Below are positions 15,678 to 24,203 of a stretch of 60,349 bases of DNA, in pieces. Position 1 is the first letter of the stretch. Every line of letters starts with the position of its first letter. The position numbers and the translations under genes are program-made. The stretch spans positions 1 through 60,349 of the forward strand of contig NZ_BAYA01000011.1 of the NCBI RefSeq assembly GCF_000685015.1, in the 5' to 3' direction. This stretch comes from Paraburkholderia bannensis NBRC 103871 (GTDB lineage: Bacteria; Pseudomonadota; Gammaproteobacteria; Burkholderiales; Burkholderiaceae). The notes under the pieces were generated by a model, which saw only the letters and a program-made list of their open reading frames with translations, had not been told where the DNA came from and ran no database searches.

Positions 15678-15700
15678 ATGATACTAAAATTTAGTATCAT
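15678..15700. promoter_or_regulatory. HicB operator (23-bp perfect palindrome) at the hicAB promoter
   Basis: Arms ATGATACTAAA (15678-15688) and TTTAGTATCAT (15690-15700) surround one central base. The site ends 18 bases upstream of the hicA start. Its sequence is AT-rich and overlaps the likely -10 region. Autorepression by the toxin-antitoxin complex is inferred from the family. Confidence 0.8.
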
Positions 15701-15956
15701 GCTCCACATTCACGGTCGTCCTTGCGGCTATCTGGCGCAAACCCCGACTAGCGCAAATCTTTCATCGCCTTAGCGTCGGCAGCCCACTTCGCTTGCCGCC
15801 TTTCGCCCACCCGCGCTAGAGTGCCGGGTTCAAGTCGGCCCTGCGGCCGCCCGATTCGTGCATGCGCGTTGCGCGCCGTCCGCCCCCACCGAACTGGAGA
15901 ACAGCTCCGATGCCCGTTCCTTTCCACCGCTGCCTGCCCGTTCGCGGCGCCGTCCG

Positions 15957-17000
15957 ATGAGCGGCCCGCTCGCCGATTTCAAGACGCGCGCCGAGAGCAC
16001 GTTCGCGCGCGCCTGGCAGGAGCGCGGCGCGCTCGCGTGGGCGCTCTCGCCGCTTGCCGCCGTGTTCGCCGCCGTGAGCGGCGCGCGGCGTACGGCCTTC
16101 GCGGCGGGCTGGCTCAAGTCGGTGAACGTGGGCGTGCCGGTCGTGGTGGTCGGCAACGTGACGGTCGGCGGCACGGGCAAGACGCCGACGGTGATCGCGC
16201 TCGTCGAGGCGCTGCGCGCCGCCGGCTATACGCCCGGCGTGGTGTCGCGCGGTTATGGCGCAAAGATCGAGCGTCCGACGGCCGTGACCCCGGCGACATC
16301 GGCGAAGGCCTGTGGCGATGAACCGCTGCTGATCGCTCGTCGCACCGGCGTGCCCGTGTGGGTTTCGCCCGACCGCGTCGCGGCGGCCCAGGCACTGTGC
16401 GCGGCCAATCGCGACGTCGACGTGATCGTCAGCGACGACGGCTTGCAGCACTACCGCCTCGTGCGCGATTTCGAGCTCGTGGTCTTCGATCACCGGCTGG
16501 GCGGCAACGGCTTCCTGCTGCCCGCCGGGCCGCTGCGCGAGCCGCTTTCGCGCCATCGCGACGCCACCCTCATCAACAATCCGTTCGCGCGCGCCCTGCC
16601 CGACTGGCCCAATACCTTCGCGCTCAAGCTCGAACCGGGCGAGGCCTGGCACCTGGCGAATCCCGCGCTGCGCCGCCCGCTCGCGCAGTTCGGCGGCACG
16701 CCCGAGGCGCCGCAGCGCCTCGTGGCCGCCGCCGGCATCGGCTCGCCGGAGCGCTTTTTCGCGACCCTGCGCGCCGCCGGCCTTGCGCCGCAGACGCTGC
16801 CGCTGCCCGATCATTACGACTACGCAACGAACCCGTTCAGCGAAGTCGCTGCCGACGCCATCCTGGTCACAGAAAAGGATGCAGTAAAATTGGGGGCCTG
16901 GAACGACGCGCGCATCTGGGTTGTCCCTGTGCAAGCCGCGCTCGATCATCGCCTTATCACCCTGGTTGTGGAGAAACTCCGTGGACGCCCGTCTGCTTGA
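15957..17000 (+). CDS. lpxK: tetraacyldisaccharide 4'-kinase
   Basis: A 347-residue inner-membrane-associated kinase that phosphorylates the lipid A disaccharide at position 4'. The Walker A motif GGTGKTP is at 71-77. SDDGLQHYRL, the LpxK signature after the P-loop, and VTEKDAVKL near the C-terminus are present. The hydrophobic N-terminal helix (AWALSPLAAVFAAVSGARR) is the membrane anchor. It overlaps the downstream Trm112 gene by 20 bases and starts the lpxK-Trm112-kdsB-adk run. Start 15957 matches the conserved N-terminus. Confidence 0.95.
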   Translation: MSGPLADFKTRAESTFARAWQERGALAWALSPLAAVFAAVSGARRTAFAAGWLKSVNVGVPVVVVGNVTVGGTGKTPTVIALVEALRAAGYTPGVVSRGYGAKIERPTAVTPATSAKACGDEPLLIARRTGVPVWVSPDRVAAAQALCAANRDVDVIVSDDGLQHYRLVRDFELVVFDHRLGGNGFLLPAGPLREPLSRHRDATLINNPFARALPDWPNTFALKLEPGEAWHLANPALRRPLAQFGGTPEAPQRLVAAAGIGSPERFFATLRAAGLAPQTLPLPDHYDYATNPFSEVAADAILVTEKDAVKLGAWNDARIWVVPVQAALDHRLITLVVEKLRGRPSA

Positions 17001-17184
17001 AATTTTGGTCTGCCCGATCTGCAAGGGCCCGCTCAGCTACGATCGCGCCGCGCAGGAACTGATCTGTAGCGCCGACAAGCTCGCCTATCCGATCCGCGAC
17101 GGCATTCCCGTCATGCTCGTCGACGAAGCCCGTCAGACTGTCGAGGGCACGCCCGTCGACCCGAACGGCCCCGCTTCGGCCTGA
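16981..17184 (+). CDS. Trm112-family small zinc-ribbon protein
   Basis: A 67-residue protein: VDARLLEILVCPICKGPL, then ELICSADKLAYPIRDGIPV, with CxxC and one further Cys, typical of bacterial UPF0434/YcaR proteins. Its eukaryotic relatives activate methyltransferases; the bacterial role is unclear. The GTG start at 16981 has GGAG 7 bases upstream and lies inside the lpxK 3' end, so translation is probably coupled. It sits between two lipopolysaccharide genes as in many proteobacteria (ycaR between lpxK and kdsB). Confidence 0.92.
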   Translation: MDARLLEILVCPICKGPLSYDRAAQELICSADKLAYPIRDGIPVMLVDEARQTVEGTPVDPNGPASA

Positions 17185-17239
17185 TCCGCCTGATCCACCG
17201 CATCGAAGCCACCTCAGCCTCACCTCGCCCGAACTGGTC

Positions 17240-18043
17240 ATGACCGCTCCCGTGCAACCCTTCATCGCCGTCGTGCCGGCGCGTCTCGCCTCCACCCGGC
17301 TGCCGAACAAGCCGCTCGCCGATATCGGCGGCAAGCCGATGGTCGTGCGCGTGGCCGAGCGCGCCCGCGAATCGGGCGCCCAGCAGGTGCTGGTGGCCTC
17401 GGATGCGCAGAGCGTGCTGGACGCCGCGCGCGAGCATGGCTTCGAAGCCGTCCTCACGCGCGCCGACCATCCTTCGGGCACCGATCGCCTGGCCGAAGTC
17501 GCCGAGCATTTCGGCTGGAGCGACGATTTGATCGTGGTCAATGTTCAGGGCGACGAGCCGCTGATCGACCCCGCGCTGATCTGCGACGTGGCGTCGCACC
17601 TGGCCGCCCATCCCGAGTGCGCGATCGCCACCGCTGCCCACCCCATCACGGCCCCGGACGAGATCTTCAGCCCGAACGTCGTGAAGGTCGTACTCGATGC
17701 CAACGGCGTGGCGCTGTACTTCTCGCGCGCCCCCATTCCGTGGGCGCGCGACGCCTGGCAGCCGCACTGGTCGCCGGGCCGCCTCGATCTGGCCGCGATG
17801 CCCGCCCCGCCTGCCCCGGCGACGGTTTACCGGCATATCGGCCTGTATGCCTACCGGGCCAAATTCCTGCGCGGCTATCCCACCCTCGCGCAGTCGCCGA
17901 TCGAGCAGGTCGAAGCGCTCGAACAGCTGCGCGCGATGTGGCACGGCGAGCGCATCGCGGTGCTCGTCACAGACGAGGCGCCGGCGCCCGGTGTGGACAC
18001 GCCCGCCGACCTCGCCCGCGTGCAGGCGTTATTCCGACCTTAA
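17240..18043 (+). CDS. kdsB: 3-deoxy-manno-octulosonate cytidylyltransferase
   Basis: A 267-residue cytoplasmic CMP-KDO synthetase that activates KDO for lipid A core assembly. Signature segments are VPARLASTRLPNKPLADIGGKPM (nucleotide-binding N-terminus), HPSGTDRLAE, VNVQGDEPLI and YRHIGLYAYR. Length agrees with the family, with a small Ala/Pro insert around residue 190. It follows lpxK and Trm112 in the same direction. Confidence 0.96.
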   Translation: MTAPVQPFIAVVPARLASTRLPNKPLADIGGKPMVVRVAERARESGAQQVLVASDAQSVLDAAREHGFEAVLTRADHPSGTDRLAEVAEHFGWSDDLIVVNVQGDEPLIDPALICDVASHLAAHPECAIATAAHPITAPDEIFSPNVVKVVLDANGVALYFSRAPIPWARDAWQPHWSPGRLDLAAMPAPPAPATVYRHIGLYAYRAKFLRGYPTLAQSPIEQVEALEQLRAMWHGERIAVLVTDEAPAPGVDTPADLARVQALFRP

Positions 18044-18376
18044 TAGCGCTGGTGGGCCTAAAAACCCATGGCATAATCAATTGTTTGCGCGAGCCGTCCA
18101 AGCCTTTGTGCATGGGGGTTTCCCCCAGCTTCGCCCGGTTTCGCTCGCAGCCCTCCAAGGCTTTTCGCCACCTGCGCGCCGCGCCGGATTTCATTTCCGG
18201 CGCTGCTGCATGCGCGGCTCTGGCATAGCGCCGCCGGTCTCGGGAAACACGATCCACGGGGCGCGACGGGCGCGAGCAAACGGGTAGGAGACGCACGACG
18301 CCGCAAGATGCCGCCCGATCCTGAAGACGGGCAGCCGCCGCGCCGCAAGAATTTACACAGATCGGAGAAAGTTGAA
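18044..18376. other. 333-bp leader between kdsB and adk with two hairpins
   Basis: Hairpin 1 has arms TGGGGG / CCCCCA around TTT (18113-18127). Hairpin 2 has arms GCGCCGGA / TCCGGCGC with a 7-base loop (18181-18203). Neither has a T tract. A CATAAT -10-like hexamer is at 18072-18077 without a clear -35. It probably holds the adk promoter and a long 5' leader. Confidence 0.4.
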
Positions 18377-19039
18377 ATGCGTTTGATCCTGTTGGGCGCC
18401 CCCGGCGCGGGCAAGGGAACCCAGGCAACCTTCATCAAAGAGAAGTTCGGCATTCCGCAGATCTCGACCGGCGACATGCTGCGCGCAGCGGTCAAGGCGG
18501 GCACGCCGCTCGGCCTCGAAGCCAAGCGCTTCATGGATGCGGGCGAACTGGTGACCGACGAACTCATCATCAACCTGGTGAAAGAGCGTCTGAAGGAAGA
18601 CGACTGCAAGAACGGCTATCTGTTCGACGGCTTCCCGCGCACGCTGCCGCAAGCCGAAGCGATGAAGCAGGCTGGCGTCGCGATCGACTACGTGCTGGAG
18701 ATCGACGTGCCGTTCGACGAGATCATCACGCGTATGAGCGGCCGCCGCATGCACCCGGCGTCGGGCCGCACGTACCACGTCAAGTTCAATCCGCCGAAGG
18801 AAGAAGGCAAGGACGACCTGACGGGCGAGGCGCTCGTGCAACGCGACGACGACAAGGAAGAGACCGTGCGCAAGCGTCTCGACGTGTACGTCGCACAAAC
18901 CAAGCCGCTCATCAGCTACTACAGCGAGTGGGCCAAGCGCGGTGAAGAAAATGGCCTGCAGGCGCCGCAGTATCGCGCGATCTCGGGTCTGGGCAGCGTG
19001 GACGAAATCCGCAACCGCGCATTCGACGCTCTCAAGTAA
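18377..19039 (+). CDS. adk: adenylate kinase
   Basis: A 220-residue cytoplasmic kinase interconverting ATP + AMP and 2 ADP. The P-loop GAPGAGKGT is at 7-15, STGDMLRAA is the AMP-binding segment, and GFPRTLPQAEAM and the LID region GRRMHPASGRTYH follow. It lacks a zinc-binding LID cysteine set, as in Gram-negative enzymes. The start at 18377 has GGAGAAAG upstream and begins MRLILLG. Confidence 0.98.
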   Translation: MRLILLGAPGAGKGTQATFIKEKFGIPQISTGDMLRAAVKAGTPLGLEAKRFMDAGELVTDELIINLVKERLKEDDCKNGYLFDGFPRTLPQAEAMKQAGVAIDYVLEIDVPFDEIITRMSGRRMHPASGRTYHVKFNPPKEEGKDDLTGEALVQRDDDKEETVRKRLDVYVAQTKPLISYYSEWAKRGEENGLQAPQYRAISGLGSVDEIRNRAFDALK

Positions 19040-19241
19040 GACTGTAAGACGTCTTCGCCGGCCAAAGCCGGGCGAGGCCCGGCGACAACGCCGGCCCTCG
19101 CCCGTTTTGCTTTCTGGCCGGCCTTCCCCTCTTCTGCTCTGTTTCGCCGATGATGGGCTCGCCGATGCATCAGGCTGGCCGCAAAGCATCCGGCGCAAAA
19201 CAATCACAAACAATCACATCGAGCAGCAAGGAGGAAGACAG

Positions 19242-20000
19242 ATGCAAATCCGCGACAACGTATTCTTGATTACCGGCGGCGCTTCGGGCCTCGGTGCGGC
19301 TTCGGCACGCCTGATCGCAGCCGAAGGCGGCAAGGTCGTGCTCGCCGACCTCAACGAGGAAGCCGGCCAGGCGCTCGCCAAAGAACTGGGCGGCGTGTTC
19401 GTGAAGTGCAACGTCGCCAGCGAAGAAGATGGCGCGAAAGCCGTGGCCGCCGCCACGGCGTTGGGCACGCTGCGCGGCCTCGTGAACTGCGCGGGGATTG
19501 CGCCCGCCGTGAAGACCGTCGGCAAGGACGGCCCTCACCCGCTCGACGCTTTCAGCAAGACCATCTCGGTCAACCTGATCGGCACCTTCAACATGATCCG
19601 CCTCGCGGCGGCCGCGATCGCGCAGACCACGCCCAACGAGGGCGGCGAGCGCGGCGTGATCGTCAATACGGCGTCGGTGGCGGCTTATGACGGCCAGATC
19701 GGCCAGGCGGCGTATGCCGCGTCCAAGGGCGGCGTGGTCGCGATGACGCTGCCAATCGCGCGCGACCTGTCGCGCAGCGGGATCCGCGTGATGACGATTG
19801 CGCCCGGCATCTTCGAAACGCCGATGCTGCTGGGCATGCCCAAGGAAGTGCAGGATGCGCTCGGCGCGATGGTGCCGTTCCCCTCGCGGCTGGGCAAGCC
19901 CGACGAATACGCGCTGCTGGTCAAGCAGATCTTCGAGAACCCGATGCTCAACGGCGAGGTGATCCGCCTCGACGGCGCGATCCGGATGCAGCCGAAGTAA
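19242..20000 (+). CDS. SDR-family 3-hydroxyacyl-CoA dehydrogenase (HSD17B10-like)
   Basis: A 252-residue short-chain dehydrogenase. The NAD-binding motif TGGASGLGAA is near residue 12, the NCAGIAPA motif is near 83, and the Ser/YxxxK pair is TASVAAYDGQ with YAASKGG. Sequence is closest in style to type II 3-hydroxyacyl-CoA or 2-methyl-3-hydroxybutyryl-CoA dehydrogenases, acting in branched-chain or fatty acyl-CoA oxidation. A strong AAGGAGGAA site precedes the ATG. It is followed by a clear terminator. Confidence 0.88.
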   Translation: MQIRDNVFLITGGASGLGAASARLIAAEGGKVVLADLNEEAGQALAKELGGVFVKCNVASEEDGAKAVAAATALGTLRGLVNCAGIAPAVKTVGKDGPHPLDAFSKTISVNLIGTFNMIRLAAAAIAQTTPNEGGERGVIVNTASVAAYDGQIGQAAYAASKGGVVAMTLPIARDLSRSGIRVMTIAPGIFETPMLLGMPKEVQDALGAMVPFPSRLGKPDEYALLVKQIFENPMLNGEVIRLDGAIRMQPK

Positions 20001-20019
20001 AGCCGCACGTTGCAAAGCA

Positions 20020-20057
20020 AAAAAAGCCCGCAGGACTTTACGTTCTGCGGGCTTTTT
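20020..20057. terminator. intrinsic terminator between the SDR gene and the SirB1 gene
   Basis: AAAAAGCCCGCAG pairs with CTGCGGGCTTTTT across an 11-base loop. It is bidirectional in form and lies between convergent genes. Confidence 0.9.
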
Positions 20058-20075
20058 CGTTTGAAGCGTGGCGCG

Positions 20076-20915
20076 TCAGTCGTTGTCGAGCATGCGCTGA
20101 CGCAGTTCCTGCAACTGCGTTTCGACGACGGTGGCATCGTCGGCGTCCGGGCGCTCGTCGAGATACACTTCGAGATCCTCTAGCGCGGGCCGCACGTAGT
20201 CGAGCCGTGCGTAAGCGAAGCCGCGGTCGCGCACTTCCTCGATGCTCTCCGGCAGCAAGATCACGAGGCGCTGCTGGATACCGAGCAGACGCTCCCAGCG
20301 TTCGGTCTGAAGATAAACCGATTTCAGGTTGCGCAACATGCGCGCGACGATCTCGCGCCGCGTGGCCGGTTCGAGCAGCATGCGCAGCGCGCGGGCGACG
20401 GAATCGCCGGCGTTCGCCACGTAGGGCTCAAGCATTTCGACCATATCGGATTCGGTGAGCGCGCGGCCCGTGGTCGGGTCGAGCATCGCGTCGCCATCGG
20501 GCAGCGCGACGCGCAGCAGGAAATGCCCAGGGAACGACACACCCTGCACCGGCAGGCCCAGTTGGCTCGCGATCTCCAGATACAGCACGGCCAGCGAAAT
20601 CGGGATGCCGCGCCGACGGCGCAGCACCACATGCAGATGGCTGTTATCGGGATCGAAGAAGTCGTTGAGATTGGCCGCGAAGCCCATCTCGCGAAAGAAC
20701 ACGCGGTTCAGAAACGCGATCTGCTGGCGCACGTCGGCGCCTTCGGGCAGGCGACGGCTCACGCGCAATGCGAGCTCGTCGATTTCGGCAAGCGTGCCCT
20801 GCAAATCGAGATCGGGGTAAGCATCCTGCGCGATCGACAGCGCCGCTTCGGTGAGCGGCAGGCTTTCGTCATCCGCGACGAGCGCGCTGAAATAATCCAA
20901 AACCCGCGAGTTCAT
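20076..20915 (-). CDS. SirB1-family transglutaminase-like/TPR protein
   Basis: A 279-residue protein. Residues 40-160 form the SirB1 transglutaminase-like fold (FLNRVFFREMGF, GIPISLAVLYLEIASQLGLPV, SFPGHFLLRV). The C-terminal 100 residues are TPR-like helices (NLKSVYLQTERWERLL, RDRGFAYARLDY). The cysteine of a true transglutaminase is not evident in GIPISLA. It lies 5 bases after murJ in the same direction, so the two probably share a transcript. Function is not established. Confidence 0.88.
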   Translation of the reverse strand: MNSRVLDYFSALVADDESLPLTEAALSIAQDAYPDLDLQGTLAEIDELALRVSRRLPEGADVRQQIAFLNRVFFREMGFAANLNDFFDPDNSHLHVVLRRRRGIPISLAVLYLEIASQLGLPVQGVSFPGHFLLRVALPDGDAMLDPTTGRALTESDMVEMLEPYVANAGDSVARALRMLLEPATRREIVARMLRNLKSVYLQTERWERLLGIQQRLVILLPESIEEVRDRGFAYARLDYVRPALEDLEVYLDERPDADDATVVETQLQELRQRMLDND

Positions 20916-20920
20916 CGTCG

Positions 20921-22471
20921 TCACTTCGTGCGCCTCTTGAAGTAGCCGTATTTGAAGCCCATCAACCAAAGCATACCGAAATATAGCGTCGCGAACAGCA
21001 CGAGGCAGGAACCGAGCAGCAGGATGCGCGCGAGCGGCTCGTGGCGCAGGCCAATCCAGTCATAGCTGATCGCGCACCAGTGCATGGCGCCTGCCAGCAC
21101 GAGGCATGCCCCGATCAGTTGCACGAAGAAGGTCGACCAGCCCGCCGACGGCATGTAGATGCCGCGGCGGCGCAGGCCGATGAAGAGCAGCAGCGCGTTC
21201 ATGCAGGCACCCAGGCCCACCGACAGCGTGAGGCCCGCGTGCGAAAAAATCGGCACGAAAACGTAATTGCTGATCTGCGTGGCGATCAGCACGCCCACGC
21301 CGATCTTCACGGGCGTCTTGATGTCCTGGCGCGCGTAGAAACCCGGCGCGAGGATCTTGATGAGGATGAGGCCGATCAGGCCCACGCCGTAAGCCGCGAG
21401 TGCGCGGCCGGTCATGATGACCGAGGTCGCGTCGAACTTGCCGTAGTGGAACAGCGTCGCCGTGAGCGGCTCGGCGAAGAAGAACAGCGCAACCGCCGAC
21501 GGCGCGGCCAGCAGGAAGGTCACGCGCAGGCCCCAGTCGAGCAGCGCTGAATACTCGTGCGGATCGGCGTCGACGTGCGCCTTCGACAGCGACGGCAGCA
21601 GGATCGTGCCCAGCGCCACGCCCAGCAGCGCCGTGGGGAACTCCATCAGGCGGTCGGCGTAGTTGATCCACGACACCGCGCCCGGCCCCAGGCGCGAGGC
21701 GATGTTCGTATTGATGATCAGGCTGATCTGCGCGACCGACACCGCGAACATCGCGGGCACCATTTTCGCGAGCACGCGCTTGACGCCGCGATGCGCGAGC
21801 GCCTTGAGCGGGTTCAGGTGGATGCGCGGCATCATGTCGATGCGCTTGAGGCCCGGCAGCTGCACGAGGAACTGCAACACCCCGCCGACGATCACGGCCC
21901 ACGCGAGCGCATAGACCGGCTGCTGCATGCGCGGCGCGAAGGCCACCGCCGCAACGATGAACGAGACGTTGAGCAGCACCGGCGCGAACGCGGGCAGCGA
22001 GAACTGCTTGTACGTGTTGAGCACGCCCGACGCCAGCGACGTCAGCGAGATGAACACGATGTACGGGAACATGATGCGCGTCATCGTGACGGCGAGCTGG
22101 TAAGCCTGCCCGTCGTTCTTCAGGCCCGACGCCACCACGGTCACGACAAACGATGCACCGACAATGCCCAGCACCGAGAGGATCGCCAGCACCCAGGCGA
22201 GCACGGTCGAAGTCGCATCGACGAGCGCGCGCGTGGGATCGTGGCCCTGCTGGTTCTTGAACTCCGCGAGGATCGGGACGAAGGCCTGCGAAAACGCGCC
22301 TTCGGCGGAAATGCGGCGCAGCAGGTTGGGAATGCGAAACGCGACGTAAAAGGCGTCGGTGTACTGACTCGCGCCGAATGCTCGGGCGATCAGCGTCTCG
22401 CGGGCCAGTCCGGTCACGCGCGACAGCAGCGTGAAGCCGCTGACCGTCAGCAGGGCTCGGAATAGATTCAT
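20921..22471 (-). CDS. murJ: murein biosynthesis integral membrane protein MurJ (lipid II flippase)
   Basis: A 516-residue inner-membrane protein with about 14 transmembrane helices, of the MOP exporter superfamily. MurJ moves lipid II across the inner membrane for peptidoglycan synthesis. Conserved Arg/Asp positions appear in the first helices (LLSRVTGLARETLIARAFG, ASQYTDAFYVAFRIPNLLRR). Full length matches the family. It is upstream of the SirB1 gene. A 463-bp gap to rpsT separates the divergent transcripts. Confidence 0.96.
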   Translation of the reverse strand: MNLFRALLTVSGFTLLSRVTGLARETLIARAFGASQYTDAFYVAFRIPNLLRRISAEGAFSQAFVPILAEFKNQQGHDPTRALVDATSTVLAWVLAILSVLGIVGASFVVTVVASGLKNDGQAYQLAVTMTRIMFPYIVFISLTSLASGVLNTYKQFSLPAFAPVLLNVSFIVAAVAFAPRMQQPVYALAWAVIVGGVLQFLVQLPGLKRIDMMPRIHLNPLKALAHRGVKRVLAKMVPAMFAVSVAQISLIINTNIASRLGPGAVSWINYADRLMEFPTALLGVALGTILLPSLSKAHVDADPHEYSALLDWGLRVTFLLAAPSAVALFFFAEPLTATLFHYGKFDATSVIMTGRALAAYGVGLIGLILIKILAPGFYARQDIKTPVKIGVGVLIATQISNYVFVPIFSHAGLTLSVGLGACMNALLLFIGLRRRGIYMPSAGWSTFFVQLIGACLVLAGAMHWCAISYDWIGLRHEPLARILLLGSCLVLFATLYFGMLWLMGFKYGYFKRRTK

Positions 22472-22934
22472 GGGGCGCTTATTATACGGGTGCCATTTGA
22501 CCGATCGCCGATGTGAGGCGTATCGAAAAAATTAGCGTCGAGGCATTGAAGTGGAAAGCGGATCTGGCTCGCGTTGCGGGCCCGGTGCGCGAGCATTGTG
22601 ACCGCATCGCGCAAAAGACGTTCTGTCCCTGGCTGTTGCTATAGCTTGAGGGGATTCGAAGCGCTCTAGATGGCCGCGATTGCCACGCCCATGATTTCGT
22701 TGCTATAATCGCCGATTCTCGGTCTGATTCAGGCCAAGAAAAATAGCAACATCGCGTTCCGGAAAGGAAGTGCGCAGCGATCCGTCAACGGCTCGCCGGT
22801 ACTTTGGCACAAGGGATGCGGCCGGTAATTATTTATCGGCAAATACCGTTTTGCGCTTCTGGGCTATGGCCCGAGGCGCGAATCCAGGCAACGGGTGTCG
22901 GCAAGCACGCACCCTAAAAACTCAAGGATATGTA
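22472..22934. other. 463-bp divergent region murJ/rpsT including a long rpsT leader
   Basis: The rpsT promoter at 22680-22709 leaves about 220 transcribed bases before the rpsT start. An open frame from 22770 runs into rpsT but has no coding character before 22935. No distinct structured RNA is recognised. Confidence 0.5.
22680..22709 (+). promoter_or_regulatory. sigma-70 promoter of rpsT
   Basis: TTGCCA (22680-22685), an 18-base spacer and a perfect TATAAT (22704-22709). It predicts a start near 22716. Confidence 0.65.
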
Positions 22935-23198
22935 ATGGCAAATACCGCACAAGCACGCAAGCGCGCACGTCAGGCCACCAAGGCTAACGCTCACAACTCG
23001 GCACTGCGTTCGAAGTTCCGTACGGCTATCAAGGCTGTCCGCAAGGCAATCGACGCAGGCGACAAGGCTGCTGCTGCTGAAATCCTGAAGGCTTCGGCAA
23101 AGACGCTGGACATCATCTCGGACAAGAAGATCGTCCACAAGAACAAGGCTGCTCGTCATAAGAGCCGTCTGGCTGCTGCTGTCAAGGCAATGGCCTAA
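22935..23198 (+). CDS. rpsT: 30S ribosomal protein S20
   Basis: An 87-residue, very basic, all-helical ribosomal protein that binds 16S rRNA. The sequence is typical (MANTAQARKRARQATKANA, LRSKFRTAIKAVRKAI, KIVHKNKAARHKSRLAA). Codon choice is more biased than its neighbours, as expected for a ribosomal gene. AAGGATATGTA lies just before the ATG. In E. coli S20 represses its own translation; the long leader here could serve a similar role (inference). Confidence 0.98.
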   Translation: MANTAQARKRARQATKANAHNSALRSKFRTAIKAVRKAIDAGDKAAAAEILKASAKTLDIISDKKIVHKNKAARHKSRLAAAVKAMA

Positions 23199-23227
23199 GC
23201 GATCCAGGTTCAACCTGACGCTGCAAG

Positions 23228-23253
23228 AAAAACCCGCTTCGGCGGGTTTTTTT
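23228..23253 (+). terminator. rpsT intrinsic terminator
   Basis: AAACCCGC / GCGGGTTT stem, TTCG tetraloop, then a T run. Confidence 0.92.
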
Positions 23254-23278
23254 GTGCCCGCCAGCTTTGGTCAGACGT

Positions 23279-23309
23279 AAAAAAACCCGCTTGTGCGGGT
23301 CGTTTTTTT
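23279..23309 (-). terminator. terminator for the convergent DUF3579 gene
   Basis: ACCCGC / GCGGGT stem with TTGT loop and A/T tracts on both sides, 25 bases after the rpsT terminator. It also backs up rpsT termination. Confidence 0.8.
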
Positions 23310-23350
23310 GATGCGGCCGGCGCAGGCGACGTGGAGTCGCCGTGGCGATA

Positions 23351-23698
23351 TTAACGCCCACCACCCTGCTGCGTAGCGTGATCGTGCGGCAATTCACACG
23401 CTTCGGTCACGACCAGGTCGTTGTCCTTGGCGAAGTTCAGCACGAAGTTGAACGCCATCGGCTCGATGTCCTTCAGGCGCGAATCGAGCACCACGACCTT
23501 GAGATCGCCGATCATCGTCGGGCGCACATAGAGGGAGTAGCGCAGGTATGCGTTGGGCCCGCGCGCGTTCGCCGACGCCTTCGGCCCGAAGCTCGACATC
23601 ACACCCGCCAGACGCTCCGACCAGTCGCTCGGACGAAACTTCTTCCCTTTGCTGGTGATGCCTTGAATGAAGTATTCGGTTGGGGCTTCTTCGGCCAT
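23351..23698 (-). CDS. DUF3579 domain-containing protein
   Basis: A 115-residue small protein (MAEEAPTEYFIQGITSKGKKF, FRPSDWSERLAGVMSSFG, PNAYLRYSLYVRPTMIGD, LKDIEPMAFNFVLNFAKDND) matching DUF3579, a betaproteobacterial family. The start at 23698 is the conserved start; longer frames to 23857 are upstream non-coding sequence. It sits between rpsT and argF, a conserved arrangement in this group. No function is known. Confidence 0.9.
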   Translation of the reverse strand: MAEEAPTEYFIQGITSKGKKFRPSDWSERLAGVMSSFGPKASANARGPNAYLRYSLYVRPTMIGDLKVVVLDSRLKDIEPMAFNFVLNFAKDNDLVVTEACELPHDHATQQGGGR

Positions 23699-24203
23699 GT
23701 AGGAGTACCTGTGTGACGTCGTGGCGCGCGGCTCGGCTTTTGGCCCGGCTTTTAGCTCGATTCTCGGCTCAACGAACAAGGGCCGGATCGTACCGCCCGC
23801 GCACGTCAACCGGCATGGGATCGCCTTGGCGCAAGCGCGAATCCACGACGTTTGCAACGTCAGGTGTCGCGTGCGCGGCGCTTAGCCGGCCAGCGCACAG
23901 GCCGCTCCAGCGGGCCTTGCGCGATGCGCGCCAAGCCTTGCGTCGTGCCTGAGAAATCTATCGGATTATAGCGCAGCGGGCCTTTTGACGCACCGCACAC
24001 AAGACACTTGACGGCCAGAAACCGAGCCAACTTTAGCCCGTCGCGCCACTTCGTCGACGCGCGCAACGCAACCCGCGCCGCCTTTTAGCCAACTCGTCAA
24101 ATTCCGCAAAATCCTTTATGCTGCTTTGACTTACCACCAACCGCAGCGGCGTCGTCGGCCCTCTTCTGCAGTTCGAGGCCGGATCGGGCGCCGTTTTCGC
24201 TTC
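23699..24203. other. 505-bp divergent region DUF3579/argF
   Basis: No gene is supported. It must contain promoters for both neighbours. A possible argF -10-like TATGCT lies near 24117-24122, without a clear -35. No ArgR-box pair was recognised. Confidence 0.4.

Noticed and set aside
22770..22934. N-terminal extension of rpsT
   Set aside because: S20 starts at MANTAQ at 22935 with its own Shine-Dalgarno; upstream sequence is not conserved in character.
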